In this document: positions 31,588 to 53,492 of the stretch, in pieces | How positions within the stretch are numbered: position 1 is the first letter of the stretch | How the letters are laid out: every line of letters starts with the position of its first letter | From: Entoloma clypeatum | Lineage: Eukaryota > Basidiomycota > Agaricomycetes > Agaricales > Entolomataceae | NCBI GenBank assembly: GCA_963565915.1 | Contig: OY751496.1 | Coordinates: 1,860,001 to 1,924,000 of the forward strand | DNA length: 64,000 nt | Reading direction: 5' to 3' | The notes under the pieces: model-generated | What the model was told of the DNA's origin: nothing | The model's input: the letters and a program-made list of their open reading frames with translations, nothing else | The model's database searches: none | Position numbers and translations under genes: made by a program

Positions 31588-32114
31588 TTTGTGTGCTGAA
31601 CTTGGATTGTGACCGTTGACCGGGTTTTCTGTCTTTCTGGGCGTGTCGTTGTACAACCGATGAACACTTTTCTTCATTCTTTCTATAATTCTTTGGGTAT
31701 ATCGGGCATGGAGAATTTTAACTCAACGAAGTTTAGCACACGGAGGGTTACTATTGTCAACTACAATACGATCATGTATAAACAGGGCGAGCCCATTTGC
31801 GGAAGGACTCGTATACGGTATCGATATACGGTAAGAATGATACAAGCCTAGAGAGGCTGAGTCAAAGTGCAACCGTAATCAAACCATTTTCGACGTCGAC
31901 CACAGATCATCGGCATGCGGTCTCTGTAAGACTGCTCGCGGGTGTCCTGCGCTTCATCTGCTGCTGTGCATTGGTAGAATGGCTGGTGTCGCCCAACAAC
32001 GCCTGGATGCAATCTGAAGTGACTACTTACTAGCTGACATCACAAGGCATTATTATACCTAGAAAAGTACAGCCGCGAACCCCTCGAATCTCTTGCAGCA
32101 ACAAGGATAGACCG
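31588..32114. other. Intergenic, no feature seen
   Basis: About 527 bp between two plus-strand genes. Short open frames here show no family resemblance. The long direct repeat begins at 32,094, inside the leader of the SDR gene. Confidence 0.45.
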
Positions 32115-33308
32115 ATGGCAGTGTGGTTTATCACTGGTAAGTTCCAGTTGTCCTCAGTCAACTTTACGCATCCTAATCTCCACCAAGGAACTACCTCGGG
32201 ATTCGGACGTCGTCTCGTCAAGTCAGCGCTGCTGCGAAGGGATCGTGTCATCGCCACGGGAAGGTCATTAGAGAAACTGCAAGACCTCGAGAAAAGCTTT
32301 GATCCCAGATTTCGTGACAATCTTCGAACACTGCAACTGGATATGACCGAAGGAACCACTTTACTCAAAGCCAAGGCAGATGAAGCTGCTGCGATTTGGG
32401 GCCAGATAGATGTTTTAGTGAACAATGCTGGTGAGATCTTGCCTTCCGTTTCCTAAGTATCGTACCCATGACCTGTTAGGGATTGGCTTTCCAGGTCTTT
32501 TGGAAGAGGGAGGGTATGGTGCACCGCAGCTATGTCAATTTCATCTCGCTGAAACGACCGTTACTCTAGGTCCACACAACTCCGGAAACAATTCGAGACG
32601 AATGTCTTTGGCTTGATGGATGTAACAACGGCTGTTCTACCTCACTTGAGAGCCAGCAAGGCAGGCACGCTGGTGATGGTTGGGAGTCGATCGGCCTGGC
32701 GGCCAGAGATTCCTGTACGTCAACTTCAGCACTGGCACGATCTGGTCTCACCCCTGTTCCCTTCGCGCAGGGCATCGGTGAATCCTTAGTCGCGAACTGC
32801 TGTCCTTCACGATCTCATACTTTCTTAGGGTTTTATGCATCTTCAAAGGCAGCTGTTCATGGCGAGTCAACCTCTCAGATGCTGTATGTATCGTCACCGT
32901 TAACACTCGTATCGCATCTCAGCACTGGCAGAGACTTTCGCTGTCGAATTGGCCCCGTTCAAAATCCGTGTATTACTCGTTTCTCCTGGGTCTTTCCGCA
33001 CTGAAGGGATATATGGACAAGGGTTCAGCGCAGATGTCCCTATTACCGCATACGATGGCATCCGCGGAGTCAGTATACAAAGGTTCGCGTCGATCGCAGG
33101 TTCCGAAAAAGGTGACCCTGACAAAGCGATGGAGGTTGTGGTGGATGTTGTCAAAGGGAACGGGGCGGCCAAGGGCAAGCAGTGGCCTTTTTATCTCATC
33201 CTGGGCGAAGATGCAGAGAGAGATGTGACTGTGAAGTGTAATAAGGTTTTGGGGGTGCTGCAAGAATGGAAAGATGTTGCAAGCGGTGTCAATTTCGACC
33301 AAGTTTAG
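32115..33308 (+). CDS. Short-chain dehydrogenase/reductase (left copy)
   Basis: Classical NAD(P)-dependent SDR. Exons: 32115-32136, 32188-32430, 32480-32513, 32570-32714, 32771-32777, 32829-32861, 32923-33308. The nucleotide-binding glycine motif is split by the first intron (WFITG then TTSGFGRRL); DVLVNNAG follows; the catalytic Tyr-Lys pair is FYASSKAAVH; then ALAETFAVELAPFKIRVLLV and SPGSFRTEGIYG complete the core. Two features are odd. Exon 5 is a 7-nt microexon (GGCATCG), needed to join PEIP to GFYASSK. The intron after exon 6 begins with GC (gcgagt) rather than GT, the only choice that keeps frame into ALAETF. The substrate is not predictable. An identical copy lies at 40157-41350 and is probably the same gene assembled twice. 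Confidence 0.88.
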
Positions 33309-34130
33309 AGGTTGACAACCAACTTTTTGTGGATAGATATGGTCTCTTAGAGATGAACTATCTTCCTCCCCCGCGACTCCCTCGCCTTTATCACAATTCA
33401 ATCACTATTTGAAGAGCCCTTTCTCAGGTTCCCACTGCTCACCAAGTTTACTTCGGAGTCACATTGTCGATCAACTGCGGATAACTATCGAGTTGTACCA
33501 ATGGTTGAAGAATAACTCACTCTCCGATGGTCGCACGGGAGATGAGACCCATATCATGCCTTCATGCGGATGTTCCAGACCCGCAGAGGGAAAACCTGCA
33601 AAGCTTTGGCAAAGAGAGGCCAATATTGGCGGCCTGAACTTAGCGAGTGCTGAGCGCAGGATAAAGAGCGCAGCGGGAAGTGGCTAGTCTCCAGTGCAGC
33701 CTCTATCATAGAATAATCGGTGGCAAATGCCTTGTCAGAGGGTATGTTCCTTGGTGACTTTTCGACTTCTCGATAGACGCCGACTGATGGCCTGTTACTT
33801 TCAACTACATCAAGATCTGAGGGGAATGGGTCGTGTACTTCAAGGGGGAAAGGGGTGTGCTCGTGTGCGCTCTCGCTTGGCTGTTCGTTTGAAAGAAGGC
33901 TAGTGTAGTTGGATTATACGGAACCGGATTTCGGCGATGTGGACGTCCACATATTAGTCTCCTCCGTACTCATCGAATTTCATTCCATCATGAGGCGTCA
34001 ATGCGACTTCAGCGCAGTTGAGTCAGATACGCTGAAAGTACGGGTCCGGACGAGCAACAGCTATCATATATTCGGGATCCTCGCCACCAACAGATCTCAC
34101 CCTCGTCGCCGGAACCTGGTCAGACCGGTC
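33309..34130. other. SDR-ABCC intergenic region
   Basis: About 820 bp holding the SDR 3' UTR and the ABCC promoter. Frames here (for example 33409-33687) have no family resemblance. A short dispersed repeat lies at 33,958-34,071. The same interval recurs at 41351-42172. Confidence 0.5.
33958..34071 (+). repeat. Short dispersed repeat, copy A
   Basis: The segment starting tctcctccgtactcatcgaa and continuing gcgcagttgagtcagatacg, acgggtccggacgagcaaca aligns with the reverse complement of 56635-56737 with few substitutions and one 10-20 bp indel. It lies just upstream of the ABCC start codon. It may be a small non-autonomous element or a fragment of one; no terminal repeats are seen. Confidence 0.6.
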
Positions 34131-39935
<5,805 letters not shown>

Positions 39936-40135
39936 NNNNNNNNNNNNNNNNNNNNNNNNNNNNNNNNNNNNNNNNNNNNNNNNNNNNNNNNNNNNNNNNN
40001 NNNNNNNNNNNNNNNNNNNNNNNNNNNNNNNNNNNNNNNNNNNNNNNNNNNNNNNNNNNNNNNNNNNNNNNNNNNNNNNNNNNNNNNNNNNNNNNNNNNN
40101 NNNNNNNNNNNNNNNNNNNNNNNNNNNNNNNNNNN
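39936..40135. other. Assembly gap, 200 N
   Basis: A run of exactly 200 N. The round length suggests a placeholder rather than a measured distance. It lies between the two copies of the 7.8-kb direct repeat. Confidence 0.99.
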
Positions 40136-40156
40136 TGCAGCAACAAGGATAGACCG

Positions 40157-41350
40157 ATGGCAGTGTGGTTTATCACTGGTAAGTTCCAGTTGTCCTCAGT
40201 CAACTTTACGCATCCTAATCTCCACCAAGGAACTACCTCGGGATTCGGACGTCGTCTCGTCAAGTCAGCGCTGCTGCGAAGGGATCGTGTCATCGCCACG
40301 GGAAGGTCATTAGAGAAACTGCAAGACCTCGAGAAAAGCTTTGATCCCAGATTTCGTGACAATCTTCGAACACTGCAACTGGATATGACCGAAGGAACCA
40401 CTTTACTCAAAGCCAAGGCAGATGAAGCTGCTGCGATTTGGGGCCAGATAGATGTTTTAGTGAACAATGCTGGTGAGATCTTGCCTTCCGTTTCCTAAGT
40501 ATCGTACCCATGACCTGTTAGGGATTGGCTTTCCAGGTCTTTTGGAAGAGGGAGGGTATGGTGCACCGCAGCTATGTCAATTTCATCTCGCTGAAACGAC
40601 CGTTACTCTAGGTCCACACAACTCCGGAAACAATTCGAGACGAATGTCTTTGGCTTGATGGATGTAACAACGGCTGTTCTACCTCACTTGAGAGCCAGCA
40701 AGGCAGGCACGCTGGTGATGGTTGGGAGTCGATCGGCCTGGCGGCCAGAGATTCCTGTACGTCAACTTCAGCACTGGCACGATCTGGTCTCACCCCTGTT
40801 CCCTTCGCGCAGGGCATCGGTGAATCCTTAGTCGCGAACTGCTGTCCTTCACGATCTCATACTTTCTTAGGGTTTTATGCATCTTCAAAGGCAGCTGTTC
40901 ATGGCGAGTCAACCTCTCAGATGCTGTATGTATCGTCACCGTTAACACTCGTATCGCATCTCAGCACTGGCAGAGACTTTCGCTGTCGAATTGGCCCCGT
41001 TCAAAATCCGTGTATTACTCGTTTCTCCTGGGTCTTTCCGCACTGAAGGGATATATGGACAAGGGTTCAGCGCAGATGTCCCTATTACCGCATACGATGG
41101 CATCCGCGGAGTCAGTATACAAAGGTTCGCGTCGATCGCAGGTTCCGAAAAAGGTGACCCTGACAAAGCGATGGAGGTTGTGGTGGATGTTGTCAAAGGG
41201 AACGGGGCGGCCAAGGGCAAGCAGTGGCCTTTTTATCTCATCCTGGGCGAAGATGCAGAGAGAGATGTGACTGTGAAGTGTAATAAGGTTTTGGGGGTGC
41301 TGCAAGAATGGAAAGATGTTGCAAGCGGTGTCAATTTCGACCAAGTTTAG
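40157..41350 (+). CDS. Short-chain dehydrogenase/reductase (right copy)
   Basis: Same gene as at 32115-33308: same exons shifted by 8,042, same 7-nt microexon (40813-40819) and same GC-AG intron. Only 21 bp precede the ATG before the gap, so this copy has no promoter in the sequence given. It is most likely the same locus assembled twice. Confidence 0.85.
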
Positions 41351-41999
41351 AGGTTGACAACCAACTTTTTGTGGATAGATATGGTCTCTTAGAGATGAAC
41401 TATCTTCCTCCCCCGCGACTCCCTCGCCTTTATCACAATTCAATCACTATTTGAAGAGCCCTTTCTCAGGTTCCCACTGCTCACCAAGTTTACTTCGGAG
41501 TCACATTGTCGATCAACTGCGGATAACTATCGAGTTGTACCAATGGTTGAAGAATAACTCACTCTCCGATGGTCGCACGGGAGATGAGACCCATATCATG
41601 CCTTCATGCGGATGTTCCAGACCCGCAGAGGGAAAACCTGCAAAGCTTTGGCAAAGAGAGGCCAATATTGGCGGCCTGAACTTAGCGAGTGCTGAGCGCA
41701 GGATAAAGAGCGCAGCGGGAAGTGGCTAGTCTCCAGTGCAGCCTCTATCATAGAATAATCGGTGGCAAATGCCTTGTCAGAGGGTATGTTCCTTGGTGAC
41801 TTTTCGACTTCTCGATAGACGCCGACTGATGGCCTGTTACTTTCAACTACATCAAGATCTGAGGGGAATGGGTCGTGTACTTCAAGGGGGAAAGGGGTGT
41901 GCTCGTGTGCGCTCTCGCTTGGCTGTTCGTTTGAAAGAAGGCTAGTGTAGTTGGATTATACGGAACCGGATTTCGGCGATGTGGACGTCCACATATTAG

Positions 42000-42113
42000 T
42001 CTCCTCCGTACTCATCGAATTTCATTCCATCATGAGGCGTCAATGCGACTTCAGCGCAGTTGAGTCAGATACGCTGAAAGTACGGGTCCGGACGAGCAAC
42101 AGCTATCATATAT
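42000..42113 (+). repeat. Short dispersed repeat, copy A (duplicate of 33958-34071)
   Basis: Identical to the left-copy element because it lies inside the 7.8-kb direct repeat; it should not be counted as an independent insertion. Confidence 0.6.
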
Positions 42114-42172
42114 TCGGGATCCTCGCCACCAACAGATCTCACCCTCGTCGCCGGAACCTGGTCAGACCGGTC

Positions 42173-48412
<6,240 letters not shown>

Positions 48413-48724
48413 TTCGACCGTGCCTCAAGTGATAACACCCCTCTCATTCTGGTCGACCCATCATCCTCACCCCAACTTAGACTCTTAGCATCGTTATCAT
48501 CCCAACTCAATTGCGTTCGTTATACCAATATAGTCGTACTTTCACAATATAGATCGATTTGTTACCCTGTAAGTGATGCGTGTGTTTGAATTCGGAAACA
48601 GTTTCGGACTCAAATTGTAGGTATGCTTAGATACTCAAAAGCAACAGCTGATATTCGACCTTCCATTTCTTAGTGATACTAGTGTCCGTCTTCTATCTGA
48701 TGAAAGCAATGACGTCAGGCTCCA
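48413..48724. other. Convergent 3' intergenic region
   Basis: 312 bp between the ABCC stop (plus) and the stop of the next gene (minus). Nothing beyond 3' UTR sequence is seen. Confidence 0.5.
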
Positions 48725-50742
48725 TTACACCTGTTGCAACTTAGGAGGATCCTGGGAACATTCACTCAAGCAAAGTCGCGGTGCAATATGAACAGTAGGA
48801 CGCACATTCATAGGGACCTCCAAACAATAGGACATACCACGATGATCATTCCTTATGCACGAGTCGTTCCATCCACGGGGAAATGTCCATTTCAGCCTCC
48901 CACCACCATCTTCAGGTGGCGGGACAACGAGAAGATATCGGACTTGCACAGACGGCACGGATGCGCTCTCCACACCGACTGTCTTCTGAGCCTTTTCTGG
49001 AGGCTGTTTGCCGCGCATTTGCGTCTTCAGCTTCTGTATGATGTCACGGACGTTCCGATAGCCCCTCCCTGAACCCTGATGTGCACGGGACGTCGTCATC
49101 TGGAGGATCCACAACACAGCTGAGTTCTCTTCGATTTCGACGGTGAATGCGTCAAACAAGGGGTGGTTGGTCGCGTAAGGCCAGTAGTATGTACCGCTCA
49201 GAAGAGGTTGGGACAGATCATGGTATCTGTGGATGGGGCGTTCAACCATGGCAAATTGCACCTGTGCGAGTGGGGGAGAAGGATCAAGGGCGACTGTCGG
49301 GTAGTTGGTGTTCCCAGAGGATCTCATCACTTTAAGGGGCCAAAAACCGCCAGTGTTAGTGTTCGCTAGCGTCCGATGAGCGAGCGGCTCGAAAAAATGC
49401 CCGGCAATGCTGTTCGTCGCTGGGTTGCTCTTAAAGAGTGAGATTTGTCGCCGAATTTCATTTTCGTCCTTGGCAGCCAGCAAATCCATGAAATGTTTTG
49501 CGATCCACCCTGACTTGAAAGTGACCTCCCAATCCCCCCGATAATCTTCATGGGCAACCGGGATCAGAGCGAGGATACGATGAGAGGCCGCGGGGTTCTG
49601 AAGACCGATCCTTACGTTCAGAGAAAACGCGAGGTTTTGCAGCTCTGTAATAGATATGTTACTTAAATGGTGGCGTCTGGTTTGCTCGTAAAATTCGAAG
49701 ATCCCAGAGTACACATCACGAGCAGCATAGCCGAAACGCTCGATTGAAACATCCAAGAGGTACTCGAGGGTGTCCTCGACCTGCACCGACAGCTCTTCTT
49801 GAAAGCGATCTTCGAGGAGTGCACGTGTGTCTGGGAAAAAGCGAAGACACTCATTGTCCCTCTCGCCCTCGCAAAACAACTTCAGCGCTGGGAGCAAGTC
49901 GGCGAGTTCAGTTTGGAGCTTCAACCTAGACAATACATGCTCAGACATCGCCGGAACACGATGCTGCCAAGTATAGACCTACCCTTGTACGAGCTCTTCG
50001 CGGGACCATAACGGAAAGCCGATAACCTGAGGCCGCTTTTGCTTCGACCAGATTTTGTAGCGAGATGAATCGGGAGAGGTTGTCTGAAAAGGGAAGCACG
50101 GTGATTTGATCAGTACACGTTCTGGTTCCTTTTGCGAATCCACATCGAACAACGACCAGAGGAAGACGGGAAAAGGCAATTCCTTGGGTGCGGGAAGTTG
50201 TAGCCCCGGACCAGCGATTGCAGTATAGACTTTGCCAAAGTAGAATAGGTAGACCTCCATGCCATCCAGCGAGAATAGCACGACCTGCTTGCGTTGGAGA
50301 AGGCGGATAAGAAGGTAGGGTTGGAACAGAGTTTTGCCTTTAACGATAATTGACGTCATCCTGAAACAACGATGTGAGGAGACGGACCAATGCCAGGTTG
50401 ACCAGTGAGAATGATTCCCTTGCGACCCTTGAAATTCAACGCGTAGGCCCATACATGGTCGAACATGTTCACATAACACTTGCGGATAAGAATCGAGCTC
50501 GCAGATTCTACCAGAAAGCGAGAGAGAGACAAGGTGTCGCCGATCTGCCTCTCGCCTTTTCCCCACCATTCAGTATTGAAGTCCTGCCACTCGGCGTTGG
50601 CCTTCTTCCATCCAATTCGAGAGTAAGACTCCCATGTCCAATTCTCGGCGTTCGCGTTTGCATCTGCTACCTCCTCTGGACTCGGCGGGTAACCTGTCTG
50701 CATATTGAAAGTCGGTGGAAAAGAGGCAACTTTGGGGTGCAC
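48725..50742 (-). CDS. Crinkler/RHS-type P-loop NTPase with nuclease-like C-terminus
   Basis: Three exons on the minus strand (50742-50388, 50337-49983, 49925-48725) encode 636 residues. The first intron interrupts the Walker A loop: GIILTGQPGIG then KTLFQPYLLIRLLQRKQVVL. The domain continues FSLDGMEVYLFYFGKVYTAI. A helical middle follows, and the C-terminal third has HPLFDAFTVEIEENSAVLWI then LQMTTSRAHQGSGRGYRNVR, the D...(E)xQ-type core with trailing helices seen in restriction-endonuclease-like domains of the Crinkler-RHS superfamily. In that superfamily an NTPase is coupled to a nuclease or other toxic domain; proposed roles are conflict with parasites or mobile DNA, or effector function. 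No signal peptide is visible. The family is lineage-expanded in Agaricomycetes. Nuclease activity here is inferred, not shown. Confidence 0.75.
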
Positions 50743-50863
50743 GACACCTGACTACAGCATCACAGTATTTATTACAGTTTGCTACAACCCAAGTCTTGAC
50801 ACGATATCAATCGATTGTTGTGTTCTGCACTCCGTTGTTTTTCAATAGCAACGACTCGATTTC

Positions 50864-51808
50864 ATGACCCAAAAACTACGCTTCATCCAGCTCGACGTCT
50901 TCACCACCACTCGCTTCCTCGGAAACCCCCTCGCCATCGTCCATCTCTCCTCTGCCTCCACCCTCTCTCAATCCCAAAAACAACTCATCGCGCGCGAGTT
51001 CAATCTCTCTGAGACAGTCTTCCTGCACGACCCCCCCTCTCAATCAGGCTCTGCCTCAAACGATTCCCCGATCACGATCGACATCTTCACGATCGACCAA
51101 GAGCTCTCCTTCGCAGGCCACCCCACCGTCGGCACGGGGTTCTACCTCCTCTCCCTCCCTGCCCACGCCACCAAGGACAGCATCACCCTGCGCACCAAGG
51201 CAGGTGACATCCCCGTCCTCCGCCGCACTTCTCCTTCTTCCTCTTCTCTCGGCCCAGGCGCCACCCTCCGCGTCCCCGTTGACTTCAAGATTCACCCTAC
51301 CTTCTCCGACACCCGCGTCACCTCCCACCAGTCCCGCTCGCACCCGGGCGACTTCCTCTCGGTCCCAGACGTCGCGTCCATCGTCAAGGGCATGACGTTC
51401 GTCCTCGTGCACGTCGCGTCGGAAGCCGCGCTGGGGCGGCTGCACACGTACACCGCGCCGTTCGAGGGCAGCAGCGCGTACCTCGGGGAGTGGGCGGGCT
51501 TTCTCGGCGTGTACGCGTTTTTCGTCTGCGAACCTGAGGGTGAAGACGGGGTGGTGAGGTTGCGGACGAGGATGTTCCACGGGACGCTCGAGGACCCCGC
51601 GACGGGGTCTGCGGCGTCGACTTTGGCGGGGTACTTGGCGGTGCAGAGGGGCGCGGGGACGTGGAGGTTTGAGATTGTACAGGGGGTGGAGATGGGGAGG
51701 AGGAGCGAGATTGGGGTGGAGGTGGTGGTTGGGGAGGATGGGGCCGTTGGAAGGGTTGTGCTTGCGGGAGGGGCGGTGGAGGTGAAGGAAGGTTGGGTTA
51801 CTGTGTAG
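50864..51808 (+). CDS. PhzF/DapF-fold family protein
   Basis: Single-exon gene of 314 residues. It starts MTQKLRFIQLDVFTTTRFLG (NPLAIVHL next), the usual beginning of PhzF-like proteins, and shows the catalytic-acid motif EFNLSETVFLHDP, then ELSFAGHPTVGTGFYLL and, in the second half, the mirror motif EDPATGSAASTLAGYLA. These two pseudo-symmetric lobes make the diaminopimelate-epimerase fold. PhzF isomerises a dihydro-anthranilate in phenazine synthesis; eukaryotic homologues have mostly unknown substrates. GC content and codon choice are higher than in the preceding genes, matching the two genes that follow. The start 122 bp from the divergent NTPase gene suggests a shared promoter. Confidence 0.92.
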   Translation: MTQKLRFIQLDVFTTTRFLGNPLAIVHLSSASTLSQSQKQLIAREFNLSETVFLHDPPSQSGSASNDSPITIDIFTIDQELSFAGHPTVGTGFYLLSLPAHATKDSITLRTKAGDIPVLRRTSPSSSSLGPGATLRVPVDFKIHPTFSDTRVTSHQSRSHPGDFLSVPDVASIVKGMTFVLVHVASEAALGRLHTYTAPFEGSSAYLGEWAGFLGVYAFFVCEPEGEDGVVRLRTRMFHGTLEDPATGSAASTLAGYLAVQRGAGTWRFEIVQGVEMGRRSEIGVEVVVGEDGAVGRVVLAGGAVEVKEGWVTV

Positions 51809-51920
51809 TGGACGCGAGCTACTTAGGACCGATGCTGTATCTCTTTTCATACAGATAATTATTATACAGGCGGCGACAACCTTGATGGAGAGATTGGTGG
51901 TCCGTCTCAGAAACAGACGA

Positions 51921-53358
51921 TCAGTCAAGCCAGATAGCGTGACTCCCTCCTTCCATCCACACCTCCCCATCTCCCTCGTCCCTCGCCTTCTTCTCGTCCT
52001 GTCCAGGCCACCCCACAACCTCTTTCACCCCCTTCCCCTTCCCCCACCCCTCCCACTCCAACACCCTCACCCCGTTCCCGCCCTCCACAGCCGCCTCATC
52101 ATCATCTGTGAGCAATATCCACACCGCCTCCCCCCATTCCAGAGTCTTGGGCAGCACGTCAATCGCGTTGGCTTTCCCGCCCGATGTGGGGGTTTCGTAG
52201 TAGCTGCTCATCTTTCCCTCATCCTCGACAAACAGCCCCTCGGCATCAAGGGCAAAGACCCCGAGATACCCGTGCTGGGAAGGCGTGGACCCGCGAGTAG
52301 TGGTGAAGAGCGTGTGCGGGGAAGGACGTGAGGGTGTCGGGGGTGTGAACAGCAGTGTATCACCTCTGTATGCATGCGACTTTGATCGTAGATGCGCGGG
52401 TAGAAGCGAACGGGAGGCGAGGTAGGTCAGCGAGGTCCGTGTGATTCTGTATGCGTCTACCAAGTTCGCTAACCATCGGCCTTTACATCAAATTTCCGTC
52501 TAAACAGAGATAGAGGGGGGACGTACAGTGTTCGGTGACGCAGTACAGCACCTTCCCATTCGGATGGACTTTGACGTGCCTCGGACCATCGTGCGCACCG
52601 GGGCCCCGCGGTGAGGGCACGCTCGCCACATGCGTCAGCACCGGCCTGTTGTCGATATTCGTGCGATCGGGATCGCGGGCGTACATCTCGATGGTGTTTG
52701 TCCCGACCACGGGGACGAATGCCTGATCCGTCGCGGGGGAGAACTCGAACCCGTGCGATCCGTAGCGCTAGCCACGTACACTTTGAGTCAGGGAGGGGAT
52801 TTTGGTGTTACGTGGCTTGGACTTACGAGCGCGACGCGGGTCTTGTCCGCCTTTTCGAGCTCGTGCTCGGGGACGAAGAGGATCTGCTGGACTTTGGTGC
52901 CGAATGCGCCTGAGTTGGGGTCGATGCTGTGAACCTCGCCTGTGGGACCGCCGGCAGAGTAGGCATGGGTGTACGGTGGTGGTATGGTTATGTACGACGA
53001 CGTGGCGGCTGTTTCCTGTTAGGTAGGCTGATTGCAAGACTTGGACAGGAAGAGACGCACTGATGGGGACGTTGTTGATGTGATGCACCCTCCACGGACC
53101 GTCATCCGATCGCTGGATCTCCCAACACGAAAGAAGCGGCGGGAGGGCCCAGCTGGTGGTGTACACGCGGTCCTTGCGCGGGGTGGTGGCGAGATACTGG
53201 TGCGGTCCAAAGGCATCTACCCTCTGCACGAGGGACAACGTGCGATGGAGCGGCGAGAAAGCGAGGAGGAAGAGGGAGATGGAGCGGAATGAACCGGAGA
53301 GGACGTGGTGCACGACAGACGCAGAATCCGTCGTGTTCAACAACAAGGGAGACTGCAT
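51921..53358 (-). CDS. Carboxy-cis,cis-muconate cyclase-like beta-propeller lactonase
   Basis: Four exons on the minus strand (53358-53061, 53008-52827, 52767-52527, 52468-51921) give 422 residues. The protein looks like the seven-bladed propeller of fungal 3-carboxy-cis,cis-muconate lactonising enzyme. Recognisable pieces are YTHAYSAGGPTGEVHSIDPN, RYGSHGFEFSPATDQAFVPV, GTNTIEMYARD, GAHDGPRHVKVHPNGKVLYC (VTEH next), and the closing AIDVLPKTLEWGEAVWILLT with DGEVWMEGGSHAIWLD. The H-x-x-x-F/H and GPRHV motifs line the putative active-site channel in the family. Role: lactonisation of a ring-cleavage product in the beta-ketoadipate route. It shares a 134-bp divergent promoter with an intradiol dioxygenase, which supports the pathway assignment. 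Whether the 3-carboxy or unsubstituted muconate is used cannot be told. Confidence 0.85.
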
Positions 53359-53492
53359 GAAATTACGGCAAACCCTAACCCCAGGCTAGGTTTCACCCCC
53401 AAGTTCCGGAATCTGCACCCGCTTCTCTCGGCTGCATTGTTTCCGTACAAAAGGCCAGCACCACCTCCCTGCGTCCTCGCATCTTCCCCCCC
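53359..53492. promoter_or_regulatory. Divergent promoter, muconate cyclase / intradiol dioxygenase
   Basis: Only 134 bp separate the two ATGs, so both transcripts must start within or very near this stretch and probably share regulation. It contains a CAAACCCTAACCCC run at about 53370-53383 and a pyrimidine-rich segment before the plus-strand ATG. No named factor site is claimed. Confidence 0.6.

Noticed and set aside
51056..52018. Minus-strand open frame of 320 codons antisense to the PhzF gene
   Set aside because: Its sequence is dominated by Arg, His and Pro, as expected from the reverse frame of a GC-rich gene; the sense strand shows clear PhzF motifs.
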